Below are positions 26,119 to 34,316 of a stretch of DNA of 49,469 nucleotides, one piece after another. A model generated the notes under the pieces. That model was not told the DNA's origin. It saw only the letters and a program-made list of their open reading frames with translations, and did not search any database. Location: contig CALHKP010000063.1 in NCBI GenBank assembly GCA_938034165.1, positions 1-49,469 on the forward strand, given 5' to 3'. Numbering within the stretch: the first letter of the stretch is position 1; the number at the start of each line of letters is the position of its first letter. Position numbers and translations under genes: made by a program. The stretch comes from an uncultured Clostridia bacterium. Lineage in GTDB: Bacteria > Bacillota > Clostridia > Peptostreptococcales > Anaerovoracaceae.

Positions 26119-26538
26119 TTAGAAACGGAAGATATTAAGCCCGATGCTTTCGTCCTTTACCCTGTCAACGCATCCATCAATTAAAGTAATAATCATTTCG
26201 CAAGTTGCACCGACAACTGCTTTGTTTAGGTGGCCTCCGAAGACTTCTCCCTTTTCATTACCTGCACTCATATGAAGGTGTGAATAATACTCACCGTTCA
26301 TCGTATCGATTGTACCTATCAGAGATGTAATTTCGTAAGCTCCCGAAAACTCGTTTGCAATATATTCTTTTGTATCTGTCTTGTAAACGCCAACAGTAAA
26401 TTCTTTGACTGCACCAAGTGCCTGAAGCTTTGCCAGCTTGATATCCTCTTTCAGAGCAATGACCTTAATCTGCTCCATGATTTCTTCGTCTCTGTCAATT
26501 CTTGCAACAATTGTGTCACCAAATCTTCTGTAATCCAT
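26119..26538 (-). CDS. PPC (DUF296) domain protein
   Basis: A single PPC domain of 139 residues, the trimeric fold named from plant AT-hook proteins and found alone in many bacteria. The SHLHMS histidine motif, the GGHL turn and the ATCEMII strand are all present, the usual metal-site and core signatures. Prokaryotic members have been called DNA-binding, but no DNA-binding element is seen in this protein and the function is open. It is the last gene of a three-gene unit, 17 bases after the beta-lactamase-fold gene. Confidence 0.85.
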   Translation of the reverse strand: MDYRRFGDTIVARIDRDEEIMEQIKVIALKEDIKLAKLQALGAVKEFTVGVYKTDTKEYIANEFSGAYEITSLIGTIDTMNGEYYSHLHMSAGNEKGEVFGGHLNKAVVGATCEMIITLIDGCVDRVKDESIGLNIFRF

Positions 26539-26555
26539 AATCTTTTCCTTTCCCT

Positions 26556-27356
26556 TTACAGTTCAAATTTTTCAAGATCATCCGGAACCAGCAGTCTGCC
26601 CGAAAACAAATCCCTGCCCTCAGCCATGTATAATTCCTTTCGGTTTCTGATATTCTTATCCTCAGTATGATATAGCACCAGGTTCTTGACCTCTAGTTTT
26701 TCTGCAAGTTCACATGCATCCTTAACAGTCGAATGATGCTTCTGATAAGGCTTAAATTCTTCCCTCTCAGAGTAGAGACAAAAGGCCTCATGAAGAAGCC
26801 ATTCACTCTCCATTGCATATTTTTCCTCGCACTCCCTGTAGGGTTCATCCCCGCAGCATGTCAGTTTCTTTCCATCATCCAGCAACATCGAAAATCCAAA
26901 CTGTTTTGCCTTTGTTGAACCGATATCAAAGAAAGTCACGTCACGACCGTTAATATTCAAAGTCTCTCCGTCTTCAACTGTAATCAAGTAAAGTCTGTCG
27001 TCAATATATGCTATTTCCTTCTCCGAATAAAGCATTTCTGCCATTTCCCTTATGATGGCGATAACCTCGCTGTGACCGTAAATTCTGGCCTCTGAATCGT
27101 ATTTTCCTCGACTCATCGACTGACATATCATCCTTACCATCCACATTACACCTATCAAGTGATCAACATGTTTGTGCGTTATGAAAATGTCACGAACACT
27201 TTTCCAGTCAACCCCCGCAAGCTTCAGCTGACGAAGCAAAGTATTTCCGCCGCCTCCGTCAACCAGAAGATATTTTCCGTCATCATCAAAGACAAAACAT
27301 GTGTTATAGCATTCTGTCACCGATGCATTTCCGGTACCAAGCATTGTAATATTCAT
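26556..27356 (-). CDS. Metallo-beta-lactamase-fold hydrolase, RNase Z-like
   Basis: A 266-residue MBL-fold protein. The two-zinc motif is H61-x-H63-x-D65-H66. Further ligands are likely the Asp of CCGDEP, the His of KHHSTV and the His of LYHTED. The N-terminus (MNITMLGTGNA) and the ELAEKLEVKNLVLYH ending resemble RNase Z and related nucleases. The long flexible exosite arm of tRNA-processing RNase Z is absent, so tRNA 3'-processing is doubtful. GGGAGG lies before the ATG. It lies between the deformylase-like gene (21 bases) and the PPC gene (17 bases). Confidence 0.85.
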   Translation of the reverse strand: MNITMLGTGNASVTECYNTCFVFDDDGKYLLVDGGGGNTLLRQLKLAGVDWKSVRDIFITHKHVDHLIGVMWMVRMICQSMSRGKYDSEARIYGHSEVIAIIREMAEMLYSEKEIAYIDDRLYLITVEDGETLNINGRDVTFFDIGSTKAKQFGFSMLLDDGKKLTCCGDEPYRECEEKYAMESEWLLHEAFCLYSEREEFKPYQKHHSTVKDACELAEKLEVKNLVLYHTEDKNIRNRKELYMAEGRDLFSGRLLVPDDLEKFEL

Positions 27357-27377
27357 AAAAGTCCTCCCGGTGCAAAA

Positions 27378-27788
27378 TTAAATAATTATACCTTCCAGGT
27401 GATCAAGCTCATGCTGACATATCTGCGCAGGCCACCCGCTCAGCTTCTGACGCTTCAGGTTCCAGTTCATACCATAATACTCAACCTCAATATTCTCGTA
27501 ACGTGTTGTCTTGCGCACACCGGTCAAAGACAAGCAACCTTCTTCAGCTTCGTAAGGATTATCCTTACTTAGAAGGACCGGATTGAACATTACAACATCG
27601 AAGATTCCCATATTTACAATGATAACTCTCTTCTTTACGCCGATCATATTAGCAGCCATTCCAACACAGCCCTCACGATTCACCGCTAGCGTATCCATCA
27701 GGTCACGTCCTACCTGTATATCATCTTTAGTTGCTTCTTCTGATTTCTGACTCAGAAAAAGTACGTCCTTCACAATTGGTTTTTGCAT
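27378..27788 (-). CDS. Peptide deformylase-like protein
   Basis: A 136-residue member of the deformylase family. Motif 2 (EEGCLSL) and motif 3 (QHELDH) keep the Cys, the two His and the Glu needed to bind metal and act. Motif 1, normally GxGxAAPQ, reads CVGMAANM: the conserved Gln that stabilises the transition state is replaced by Met. The protein ends right after motif 3, lacking the C-terminal helix of classical enzymes. A canonical deformylase is encoded at 44193-44669. The product may deformylate other substrates or act differently. It heads the unit with the MBL-fold and PPC genes. Confidence 0.85.
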   Translation of the reverse strand: MQKPIVKDVLFLSQKSEEATKDDIQVGRDLMDTLAVNREGCVGMAANMIGVKKRVIIVNMGIFDVVMFNPVLLSKDNPYEAEEGCLSLTGVRKTTRYENIEVEYYGMNWNLKRQKLSGWPAQICQHELDHLEGIII

Positions 27789-27810
27789 ATTAGTTTCCTT
27801 TACAATACTT

Positions 27811-27834
27811 AAAAATCAGAGTTATTCTTCTGAT
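27811..27834 (-). terminator. Terminator after the helicase-NUDIX operon
   Basis: On the minus strand ATCAGA and TCTGAT form a 6-bp stem with an 8-base loop, followed by TTTTTAAG. It lies about 15 bases past the stop at 27849 and before the deformylase-like gene. Confidence 0.6.
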
Positions 27835-27848
27835 ACATTATTCCATTA

Positions 27849-28289
27849 TTATGGTGTACAGTCTTGCAATGGAGATGTTATGGTTAAATATTTTTCTCCA
27901 TCCCACATAATTCCTTTCAAAACTTCATAATCGCTCAACTCATATATTTCAGAATATCTAAACTTATCATCGAAATCTGACTTGCTGGATATATGAAATT
28001 CGTATACTTTCTTTCCTTTCTGGAGAAGTAATTCATTATGAAATAGTCCTACAATCACGTACTTAGTGTCCAGAAGTTCATATTTTACTTTTCCAAAATT
28101 TGACAGAATTGCAATGTTGTTTCCCTTTTGAATTGCGAGATATCCATCAAAATAGAATTTATCTACTTCTCTGTTTACAGTATTAGCGACTCCATCTTTA
28201 TCGATGAATTCCAGATTACCATTTGATTTCAAGCATAGATATGCTGAGCAATACTTTACATCACTAGATTGCGCACCTAATCTTCTCAA
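27849..28289 (-). CDS. Hypothetical protein with a TTG start, possibly 5'-truncated
   Basis: I do not recognise this 146-residue product. It is rich in beta-strand-like stretches with short repeats of the type GNLEFIDKDG and NIAILSNFGKVKYELLD, which could be blades or sheets. No membrane segment or signal peptide is seen. The frame has no ATG in its first 100 codons; the only early starts are TTG at 28289, inside the end of the NUDIX gene (26-base overlap), and a TTG 19 codons later. It could be translated by coupling or be the remnant of a longer gene. It is the last member of the helicase-NUDIX unit and is followed by a terminator. Confidence 0.5.
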   Translation of the reverse strand: MRRLGAQSSDVKYCSAYLCLKSNGNLEFIDKDGVANTVNREVDKFYFDGYLAIQKGNNIAILSNFGKVKYELLDTKYVIVGLFHNELLLQKGKKVYEFHISSKSDFDDKFRYSEIYELSDYEVLKGIMWDGEKYLTITSPLQDCTP

Positions 28290-28650
28290 TAAGCGTCACA
28301 TCTGCCGGAAGCCAGTCAACGCTGTCCAAGGTTTCCTTTGTCAGCCACTTTGCATCTTCTGCCTCTTTGAGAACGAGATTTCCTGACACAATCTTACACC
28401 AGAAACAATCCATACTCAGATGAAAAGTCGGATAATCATATTCGATCGTATCAATGAGCTCACCTACCGAAATCTCAGTTTCAAGCTCTTCCATGATTTC
28501 TCGCTTCAAGGCTTCTTGTGGGGTCTCGCCGTTTTCAATTTTGCCTCCGGGAAATTCCCAGCCACCTTTTAGCTCGCCGTAACCACGAGCTGTAGCAAAA
28601 ATTTTGTCATTGTCACGAATTACAGCAGCCACTACTCTAACGGTTTTCAT
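28264..28650 (-). CDS. NUDIX (deoxy)nucleoside triphosphate pyrophosphohydrolase, MutT-like
   Basis: A 128-residue MutT-type enzyme. The NUDIX box is intact: GGKIENGET...REIMEEL, with the REx2EE magnesium-binding glutamates. The N-terminus (RVVAAVIRDNDKIFATARG) and the ending WLPADVTLIEKI are those of MutT and CTP-type pyrophosphohydrolases. AGGAGAG lies six bases before the ATG, only 11 bases after the helicase stop. The pairing with a PLD-helicase-DUF3427 gene suggests a joint role. The exact nucleotide substrate is not predictable. Confidence 0.9.
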   Translation of the reverse strand: MKTVRVVAAVIRDNDKIFATARGYGELKGGWEFPGGKIENGETPQEALKREIMEELETEISVGELIDTIEYDYPTFHLSMDCFWCKIVSGNLVLKEAEDAKWLTKETLDSVDWLPADVTLIEKIRCAI

Positions 28651-28661
28651 ATATAACTCTC

Positions 28662-31622
28662 CTAATCTTTAACAATGTAATCATAAATATCACTTCTTAC
28701 AGGAACATCTAACCTGTACAGGATTTCAAATGCATCATCTTTTGTCTCTTCCATGCGAATAGGCATTGGTTCACCTTCTGCAAACACCTCTCCAAGAAAA
28801 TAGAATTCCTTTGCCTCTTTATCATCCTTGTTCTTTCTGACAAACAGGTAGCTTCTGTTTTCCCTATCTTCCGGATTTCTTTTGTAAATGTGATCCGCAT
28901 CGCCAGACGTTATTTTTCTTGGATGTTTTGACAGTGCTATCAGCGTATTTTCTGAAATAAAACGGTCTTCATACTTTATCGCATCCTCTGCCTTGTCATA
29001 ATTAATAAATACAGGCATTGTCTTTGTATCACTGTCATAGAAATATCCGCCTATATTCTGTGCGTTCATATTCTTCTTCCAACCTAGCAAACGACAAACG
29101 TCCTCATATGTATACTTTTGATATAGTTGAAAACAAGTATCCTTGTATGCCTGGCTATAATTTTCTTTGTATCTATCTTCGCCAAATACCAGCAAATCCA
29201 TAACCATTGCCTTGAACTCCGGATTGCTGAGCATTTCCTGAAACTCTGAAGTCAGGCTATATCCGCTTTCTTCAGTTCGCTCTATGAATATACAGTTCTT
29301 ATATTTTTTACGTTCCTCCTCTTTCGGGAATTCGTTGGTAAGATTCCTATATACCGATTCTTCTGTCCTTGCCGAAATTTCTAGACCGTACTCGTCATTC
29401 ATAAGTTCACCAAAGTAAGTCTGTATTCTTTCCTGCTGCTCTATCAAACGCTTCAAAAGTGCAATTTCGTGAATCCTCTTATATGCAACTAGCTTCTTTG
29501 ACATATACTCTATCACTTGTGCCTCTGCATTGGAAAGTGTACATGTATAATCAGGTTCGTACTTTTTCAGAAAAGCATAATATGAACCACATTTATCGAA
29601 TATTTTTGTAACATCAACAGAACCATGCTCCTTAAACTCTAGGATACTAGGAATTCTGCCAAGTTTGTATTTCAGTGAAGTATATGAATCCTTCAGAAGC
29701 TTCATGTCATTTGTCTTTGCAGTATCTATTGATGCATAAATTCTCTTTTTCGATATCTCGTCAAAATGTATAGTTGAAGCTCCCGGGATAACCTTTGCGC
29801 CTTCTCTTATATATCTTCGCATAGAGTCTTTGTTGTAACTCCTGTCTCCGGACAAAGCTATCGGAATCATAAAGTTGTTCATATAGTTACCAATAAAGTC
29901 CAGAATAACTACATATTCCTTATCCTCGTGTTTTCTAAGTCCTCTTCCCAGTTGCTGGATGAAAACTACCGGTGACTCTGTAGGTCTGAGCATTATCACC
30001 TGATTAATTTCAGGTATGTCCACACCTTCGTTAAAAATATCAACCGTAAAAATATAGTCAATATATTCATCCGAGTCAGCGTCAGCAGTGAGCATTTCAA
30101 TAACTTTTTCTCTTCTTTCCTGACTATCTTCACCTGTTAAAATTTCTGTCTTGTATTTTTTGCCGTCTTTCTTGTATCTGTTGTTAAATTTCAAAGAAAG
30201 TTCTTTTGCTTCTTCTTTTCTGCTGCAGAATATAAGGCCTTTTACGCGCTCACCAGAATAGCCGAAGTACTCAGCCTTTTCCAGAACATAATCCACTCTG
30301 GCATCTGATACAAGATTAGAAAAATTTCTAAGGCCAGCATTGTCATCAAACGCTTCTCCATTAATTTCCAGATCAGTTATGCCAAAATAGTGAAAAGGAC
30401 ATAGCAAGTCTTCTTCAAGAGCCTGCTGGAGTCTGATTTCATAAGCTATATTATGGTCAAAAAGATCGTAAATGTCATAGTTATTAGTATCCGGACTTGC
30501 TGTCATTCCAAGCCAGAACTTCGGCTTGAAATACGACAATATTCTCTGGTAGCTCGAAGAGCCTGCATGATGACACTCATCTAGTACGATTACGTCAAAG
30601 GCGTCCTGTCTGAAATTCTCATGAGTTTCTGGTTTTGCCATCATCTGCATTGTTGAAAACATGCAGTCTGCATCCATATCCTTTTGATTTCCTGACAAAA
30701 GTCCGTAAGATTTTGCACTTCCAAATATCCTTCTATAGCTTTTAAGTGCCTGCTTTGCAATCTGCTCTCTATGAACAACAAAGAGTATTCTTTTCGGATG
30801 AAGTTCTCTCATTGCAAAAGCTGAAGCTATTGTTTTGCCAGTGCCCGTAGAGCTGCAAAGCAATGCTTTATTAGCATTTTGTTCATAAAGTTTTGTTATA
30901 TTTTGCACAAAAGCAACCTGCATTTTATTAGGCTGCAGTTTGTATCTATCAATTTCAACAAGTTTTTCCTGCGCAGCTGCTTGCCTTTGCTTTCGAATCA
31001 TCTTTTCTCTGAGATAATTCAACTTATATTCTTCAATAAAATCTTCAAAGCTCTGAGTCGTAGGTGCATTCCAAAGCTCGTTAAATTCACCTAAAATATC
31101 TTTAGTAATCTCACCTTGCTCGGTAGAAACAATTTTCGTATTCCACTCACGATTTCTAGTTACCGCACTTAGAGTCATATTGGAACTGCCAATTATGATT
31201 CGATACATTTCTTCCTGCCTAAAAATATATCCCTTCGTATGAAATCCGCCTGTTTCGCTGTTGGTTCTAAACATTTTTAGCTTTATATTTTTTAGTGATG
31301 CCAAGGTTTCCAATGCCTCAGGTTCACTAAAAGATAAATAATCTGTAGTCAATATTTCTCCAGGGATTTCCTTTGCCTCTAAATCCTTGAGAACCTGTAG
31401 CAATGGCGTTATTCCACTCTTTGTAATAAATGCAACACTTATTTTAAACTGGTCACATGCAGCTAATTCTTGCTCTATAGAAACTAAAACCTTCCTTCCC
31501 ATTGCTGGATTATTAGAAAGAAATTCCGGACGATATGCAAGATTTGATCTATATGTTGCATCAATTGCCGCTGTCTGGAAACCATCTATGAGTTCTCTAT
31601 AAAAATCCATGTACTCTGCCAT
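28662..31622 (-). CDS. PLD-like nuclease / SF2 helicase / DUF3427 protein
   Basis: A 986-residue three-part protein. Residues about 40-190 form a phospholipase D-like domain with one motif H128-T-K130 and SSN (148). Residues about 225-640 form an SF2 DEAD/DEAH helicase: Walker A STGTGKT (258-264), DECH (348-351), TAS (374-376) and the motif VI segment QQLGRGLRKH. The C-terminal third fits DUF3427 (YEDVCRLLGWKKN and GGYFYDSDTKTMPVFINYDK). With one PLD motif, a dimer would be needed for nuclease action. GAGGTGG lies before the ATG. It leads an operon with the NUDIX gene. Similar multidomain proteins occur in accessory islands; a defence role is inference. Confidence 0.88.
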   Translation of the reverse strand: MAEYMDFYRELIDGFQTAAIDATYRSNLAYRPEFLSNNPAMGRKVLVSIEQELAACDQFKISVAFITKSGITPLLQVLKDLEAKEIPGEILTTDYLSFSEPEALETLASLKNIKLKMFRTNSETGGFHTKGYIFRQEEMYRIIIGSSNMTLSAVTRNREWNTKIVSTEQGEITKDILGEFNELWNAPTTQSFEDFIEEYKLNYLREKMIRKQRQAAAQEKLVEIDRYKLQPNKMQVAFVQNITKLYEQNANKALLCSSTGTGKTIASAFAMRELHPKRILFVVHREQIAKQALKSYRRIFGSAKSYGLLSGNQKDMDADCMFSTMQMMAKPETHENFRQDAFDVIVLDECHHAGSSSYQRILSYFKPKFWLGMTASPDTNNYDIYDLFDHNIAYEIRLQQALEEDLLCPFHYFGITDLEINGEAFDDNAGLRNFSNLVSDARVDYVLEKAEYFGYSGERVKGLIFCSRKEEAKELSLKFNNRYKKDGKKYKTEILTGEDSQERREKVIEMLTADADSDEYIDYIFTVDIFNEGVDIPEINQVIMLRPTESPVVFIQQLGRGLRKHEDKEYVVILDFIGNYMNNFMIPIALSGDRSYNKDSMRRYIREGAKVIPGASTIHFDEISKKRIYASIDTAKTNDMKLLKDSYTSLKYKLGRIPSILEFKEHGSVDVTKIFDKCGSYYAFLKKYEPDYTCTLSNAEAQVIEYMSKKLVAYKRIHEIALLKRLIEQQERIQTYFGELMNDEYGLEISARTEESVYRNLTNEFPKEEERKKYKNCIFIERTEESGYSLTSEFQEMLSNPEFKAMVMDLLVFGEDRYKENYSQAYKDTCFQLYQKYTYEDVCRLLGWKKNMNAQNIGGYFYDSDTKTMPVFINYDKAEDAIKYEDRFISENTLIALSKHPRKITSGDADHIYKRNPEDRENRSYLFVRKNKDDKEAKEFYFLGEVFAEGEPMPIRMEETKDDAFEILYRLDVPVRSDIYDYIVKD

Positions 31623-31665
31623 CTTCCACCTCAGAAAAACTTGTAATTTAAACTGTTATACAAGC

Positions 31666-31694
31666 ATTATATCATGACTTACAGATTACTACAA
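31666..31694 (-). promoter_or_regulatory. Promoter of the PLD-helicase/NUDIX operon
   Basis: On the minus strand a TATAAT (31666-31671) with TG two bases upstream and a weak -35 TTGTAG (31689-31694) are spaced by 17 bases. The leader is about 40 bases long. Confidence 0.6.
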
Positions 31695-31770
31695 TTTGAG
31701 CTTATTGCTCCTTGCTCCATTTGCAATAATCCATGAACTACTTCGACTGAACAAATCCTAAATAATCTTA

Positions 31771-31803
31771 AAAATCAGGCTCGCTATGTTTTGTAGCGAG
31801 CCT
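31771..31803 (-). terminator. Terminator after the ArsC/Spx-like gene
   Basis: AGGCTCGCTA (31777-31786) and TAGCGAGCCT (31794-31803) form a perfect 10-bp stem with a 7-base loop. On the minus strand GATTTTTAAG follows. It lies about 24 bases past the stop at 31827. Confidence 0.85.
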
Positions 31804-31826
31804 TTGCTTTAATATTGCATATTTTT

Positions 31827-32177
31827 CTATTTCAGTTTTGTCTCCCATTCAGCTTCTTTGAATCCCACAAGGACAAAATCATCACCTATAAGAATTGGTC
31901 TTTTTACCAACATTCCATTAGTTGCAAGTAAATCCAGCTTTTCTTGTTCTGTCATCTCTGGAAGCTTGTCTTTCAGTTTCATATCACGGTAGAGCATTCC
32001 GCTTGTGTTGAAGAATTTTTTGATGTCAAGTCCGCTCCTTTTGAGCCACTTGGCAAGTTCTTCAGCAGTGGGATTTTCGTCTACAATGTGTCTGCTTACA
32101 TACTCAATTTCGTTATCGTCAAGCCACTTCTTTGCTTTGTTGCTTGTTGAGCATTTGGGATATCCTAAAAACAACAT
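31827..32177 (-). CDS. ArsC/Spx/YffB-family protein
   Basis: A thioredoxin-fold protein of 116 residues. It begins MLFLGYPKCSTSNKAKKWL, with a single redox Cys in KCSTS, so it has CxxS and not the CxxC of B. subtilis Spx. The ArsC-family RPI segment (VKRPILIGDDFVLVGF) is present. It is more like the YffB/ArsC-like group than an RNA-polymerase-binding Spx, but the two are hard to tell apart by sequence alone. GAGGAG lies before the ATG. It follows the nitroreductase gene by 12 bases, so both probably respond to the same signal. Confidence 0.85.
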   Translation of the reverse strand: MLFLGYPKCSTSNKAKKWLDDNEIEYVSRHIVDENPTAEELAKWLKRSGLDIKKFFNTSGMLYRDMKLKDKLPEMTEQEKLDLLATNGMLVKRPILIGDDFVLVGFKEAEWETKLK

Positions 32178-32189
32178 AACGTTTCTCCT

Positions 32190-32777
32190 CTATTTTACAA
32201 ATGTCACCGGGTTTCCTTTTCTTACATATTCTTCTCTATTTGGAAGGCCATTTTCTGTATCAGCAAAGCCAAGGGCAAGGGATGCATAAACCTTCTCATT
32301 TTCCTCAAGACCCAGTGTTCTCAGATATTCTGTAATCACTTCGTTGTCATTCAATTTACGAAGCTGGTTAATCCAGCAGCTTCCGAGATCAAGCGCATTT
32401 GCCATAAGCATCATGTTTTCCATAGCGCAGCTGCAGTCCGGCAAGCCGTTTGAGTTGTCTGTACGATTTGCTGTCAGAATCAGTGCCGGTGCATCATAGA
32501 AAAATGCATAAGTTCCTTTTACTGACTGTTCTACTGAATTCTTTGCTGACTTGTCAAGGTCTTCGCGCCCAGCCATCTTTGCAAATTCCTGCATTACTAG
32601 ATTTTTCAAGTTTTTCAGTACTTCAGGATTAGTGATTGCAATAAAGTGTGTTGCCTGTGCATTCATTCCTGTAGGTGCAAGTCTTCCTGCTTCTACAACT
32701 GCTTCCAGCATTTCGGCAGGTACTGCATCTTTTTTGAACTTTCTTGTGCTTCTTCTTGTTTTAATTACCTCTAACAT
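32190..32777 (-). CDS. Nitroreductase-family flavoprotein
   Basis: FMN-dependent NAD(P)H oxidoreductase of the nitroreductase fold, 195 residues. The FMN-phosphate motif RRSTRKF lies at the N-terminus, then APTGMNAQ, and the LGSCWINQLRKL segment and the LALGFA strand near the C-terminus. The physiological substrate is unknown; relatives reduce quinones, nitroaromatics or enones. GAGG lies nine bases before the ATG. It is the first gene of a two-gene unit with the ArsC/Spx-like gene. The upstream region (32778-32893) shows only a weak TAAAAT -10-like element near 32850. Confidence 0.9.
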   Translation of the reverse strand: MLEVIKTRRSTRKFKKDAVPAEMLEAVVEAGRLAPTGMNAQATHFIAITNPEVLKNLKNLVMQEFAKMAGREDLDKSAKNSVEQSVKGTYAFFYDAPALILTANRTDNSNGLPDCSCAMENMMLMANALDLGSCWINQLRKLNDNEVITEYLRTLGLEENEKVYASLALGFADTENGLPNREEYVRKGNPVTFVK

Positions 32778-32893
32778 TTCCCATTACCTCTTTTCTAAAA
32801 ATTTCACCTAAATTTTCTGCTGCGAGTGCAGCCTTTTACAGGAATATTTTAGCACTTTTTTCTTTTTTTGTATATCTGTGCAAAACAAAACTA

Positions 32894-32953
32894 AGAAAAA
32901 ACCGGCGTCCGTAGCCAAAACTGAGGGGGCTCAAAGGCTTCCGGAAACCGGTT
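32894..32953 (-). terminator. Elaborate terminator after the AbgA-like gene
   Basis: AACCGG (32900-32905) pairs with CCGGTT (32948-32953), and inside it CCG-x-AGCC pairs with GGCT-x-CGG across a 19-base loop. On the minus strand TTTTTTCTTAG follows. A second GGGGCT within the loop can pair with the same AGCC, so two alternative folds exist. Confidence 0.8.
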
Positions 32954-33016
32954 CTTCTTTCACATTTTTGTGATTATATATTTTTACACACTTTCTGACT
33001 TTTTTAATTCAGTTTA

Positions 33017-34294
33017 TCAGCTGTTTAATTCTGTCACTGCATTTACCAGCATCTCGATTGCTGCAGGAATTGCATCTTCGTCAATATCAAACTCTGCATT
33101 GTGAACGGGCTGAGTTGTATCTGTTCCGATTCCCGCATAAGTTCCGATTCCGCCGTTATCCTGAACCTTGTTGATCATAACAGAAGCATCATCTGTTCCT
33201 CCTACGTTTCCTTCAAAATAGATTTTTTCAAACCAGGAAACCTTCTTTGCTGCTCTTTCAATTACTTCCATCATTTCGTCACTGCTCTTTGCTGCAGGAA
33301 CTTCCCCAAGGTCAACATATGTATATTCCAGATCATAAGATTTTGCAGCTCCGTCGAGAATATCAAACACTCTCTTTCTTGCATAAGCAGAAATATTTCT
33401 TGTCTGACCTCTGTACTCAACGCTCATAAATGCATTAGGTGCAATTGTATTAGGAGCAACCCCGGCATTCAGAATACCGACATTTACCCTGCAAAGACCT
33501 TCTTCGTGAGGTGCAATGGCGTGCATGTTCAAAGCTGCCGAGCATGTTGCAAGTAACGCATTTTTGCCTTCCTGTGAAGCTCCACATGGATGGGCGCCTC
33601 TTCCATGGAATGTTATATCCAGCTGATCATCGCTCAAGAAGTCCTTGCATCCGCATGCGATTGTATTGGAAGGAAGCGGTTTTCCCTCTGCAGTAAGAGC
33701 CATATGAACAGAAATAAAATTATTCACATCATCCAGATGGCCTTTGTCTACGATTGACTGTGCTCCGTTAAAGGTTTCTTCTGCCGGCTGAAAAATCATT
33801 CTCATTTTTCCTTTCAGGCTGTCTTTTTTCTGCATCAGTTCATAGGCAAGACCGATGCCGATTGCAGTGTGAGCATCATGACCGCAGGCATGAACGCATC
33901 CCGGATTGCAGGAGATGTAGCCTTCATCAAAGGGTCTGAATCCTTCCTTTTCCGGTTCGTCATAAGGCAGACAGTCAATATCAAATCTGAATGCGGTTAC
34001 AGGACCTTCCCTTCCTGTGTCAAGCTCTGCAATTACGCCGGGATATCCCTTTGTTCTTTCCACATATTTAGGCTTTGCTCCCTGCTCAAGGGCTCTGTCC
34101 ATTTCCGCTCTCATTTCTTCCGGTGAAAGAGTTTCGAGGCCAATAGTTTCAACCTTTACGACTTCATCTCCCATCAGGCAGCTGTATCCTATATTTTCAA
34201 GGATTTCAGCAATTCTTGCGCTTGTTCTGATTTCTCTCCATCCTTTTTCCGGATAGTGATGAAATTCTCTTCTATATTCAATAAACTGATTCAT
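33017..34294 (-). CDS. M20-family amidohydrolase, AbgA-like (p-aminobenzoyl-glutamate hydrolase type)
   Basis: Zinc-dependent hydrolase of 425 residues. The start RREFHHYPEKGWREIRT, the ACGHDAHTAIG metal motif, the catalytic EE in QPAEETF, a long lid domain, and the late His in TTQPVHNAEFD follow the AbgA/AbgB pattern. The N-terminal half is closest to E. coli AbgA as I know that sequence. AbgA acts with AbgB there; no second subunit is seen here. I use the ATG at 34294, with GAGG upstream; the longer frame to 34351 overlaps the regulator gene and lacks a good site. Last gene of the carrier-regulator-hydrolase operon. The true substrate is unknown. Confidence 0.85.
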   Translation of the reverse strand: MNQFIEYRREFHHYPEKGWREIRTSARIAEILENIGYSCLMGDEVVKVETIGLETLSPEEMRAEMDRALEQGAKPKYVERTKGYPGVIAELDTGREGPVTAFRFDIDCLPYDEPEKEGFRPFDEGYISCNPGCVHACGHDAHTAIGIGLAYELMQKKDSLKGKMRMIFQPAEETFNGAQSIVDKGHLDDVNNFISVHMALTAEGKPLPSNTIACGCKDFLSDDQLDITFHGRGAHPCGASQEGKNALLATCSAALNMHAIAPHEEGLCRVNVGILNAGVAPNTIAPNAFMSVEYRGQTRNISAYARKRVFDILDGAAKSYDLEYTYVDLGEVPAAKSSDEMMEVIERAAKKVSWFEKIYFEGNVGGTDDASVMINKVQDNGGIGTYAGIGTDTTQPVHNAEFDIDEDAIPAAIEMLVNAVTELNS

Positions 34295-34316
34295 TTTGTT
34301 CTCATCCTCTTTTTTT

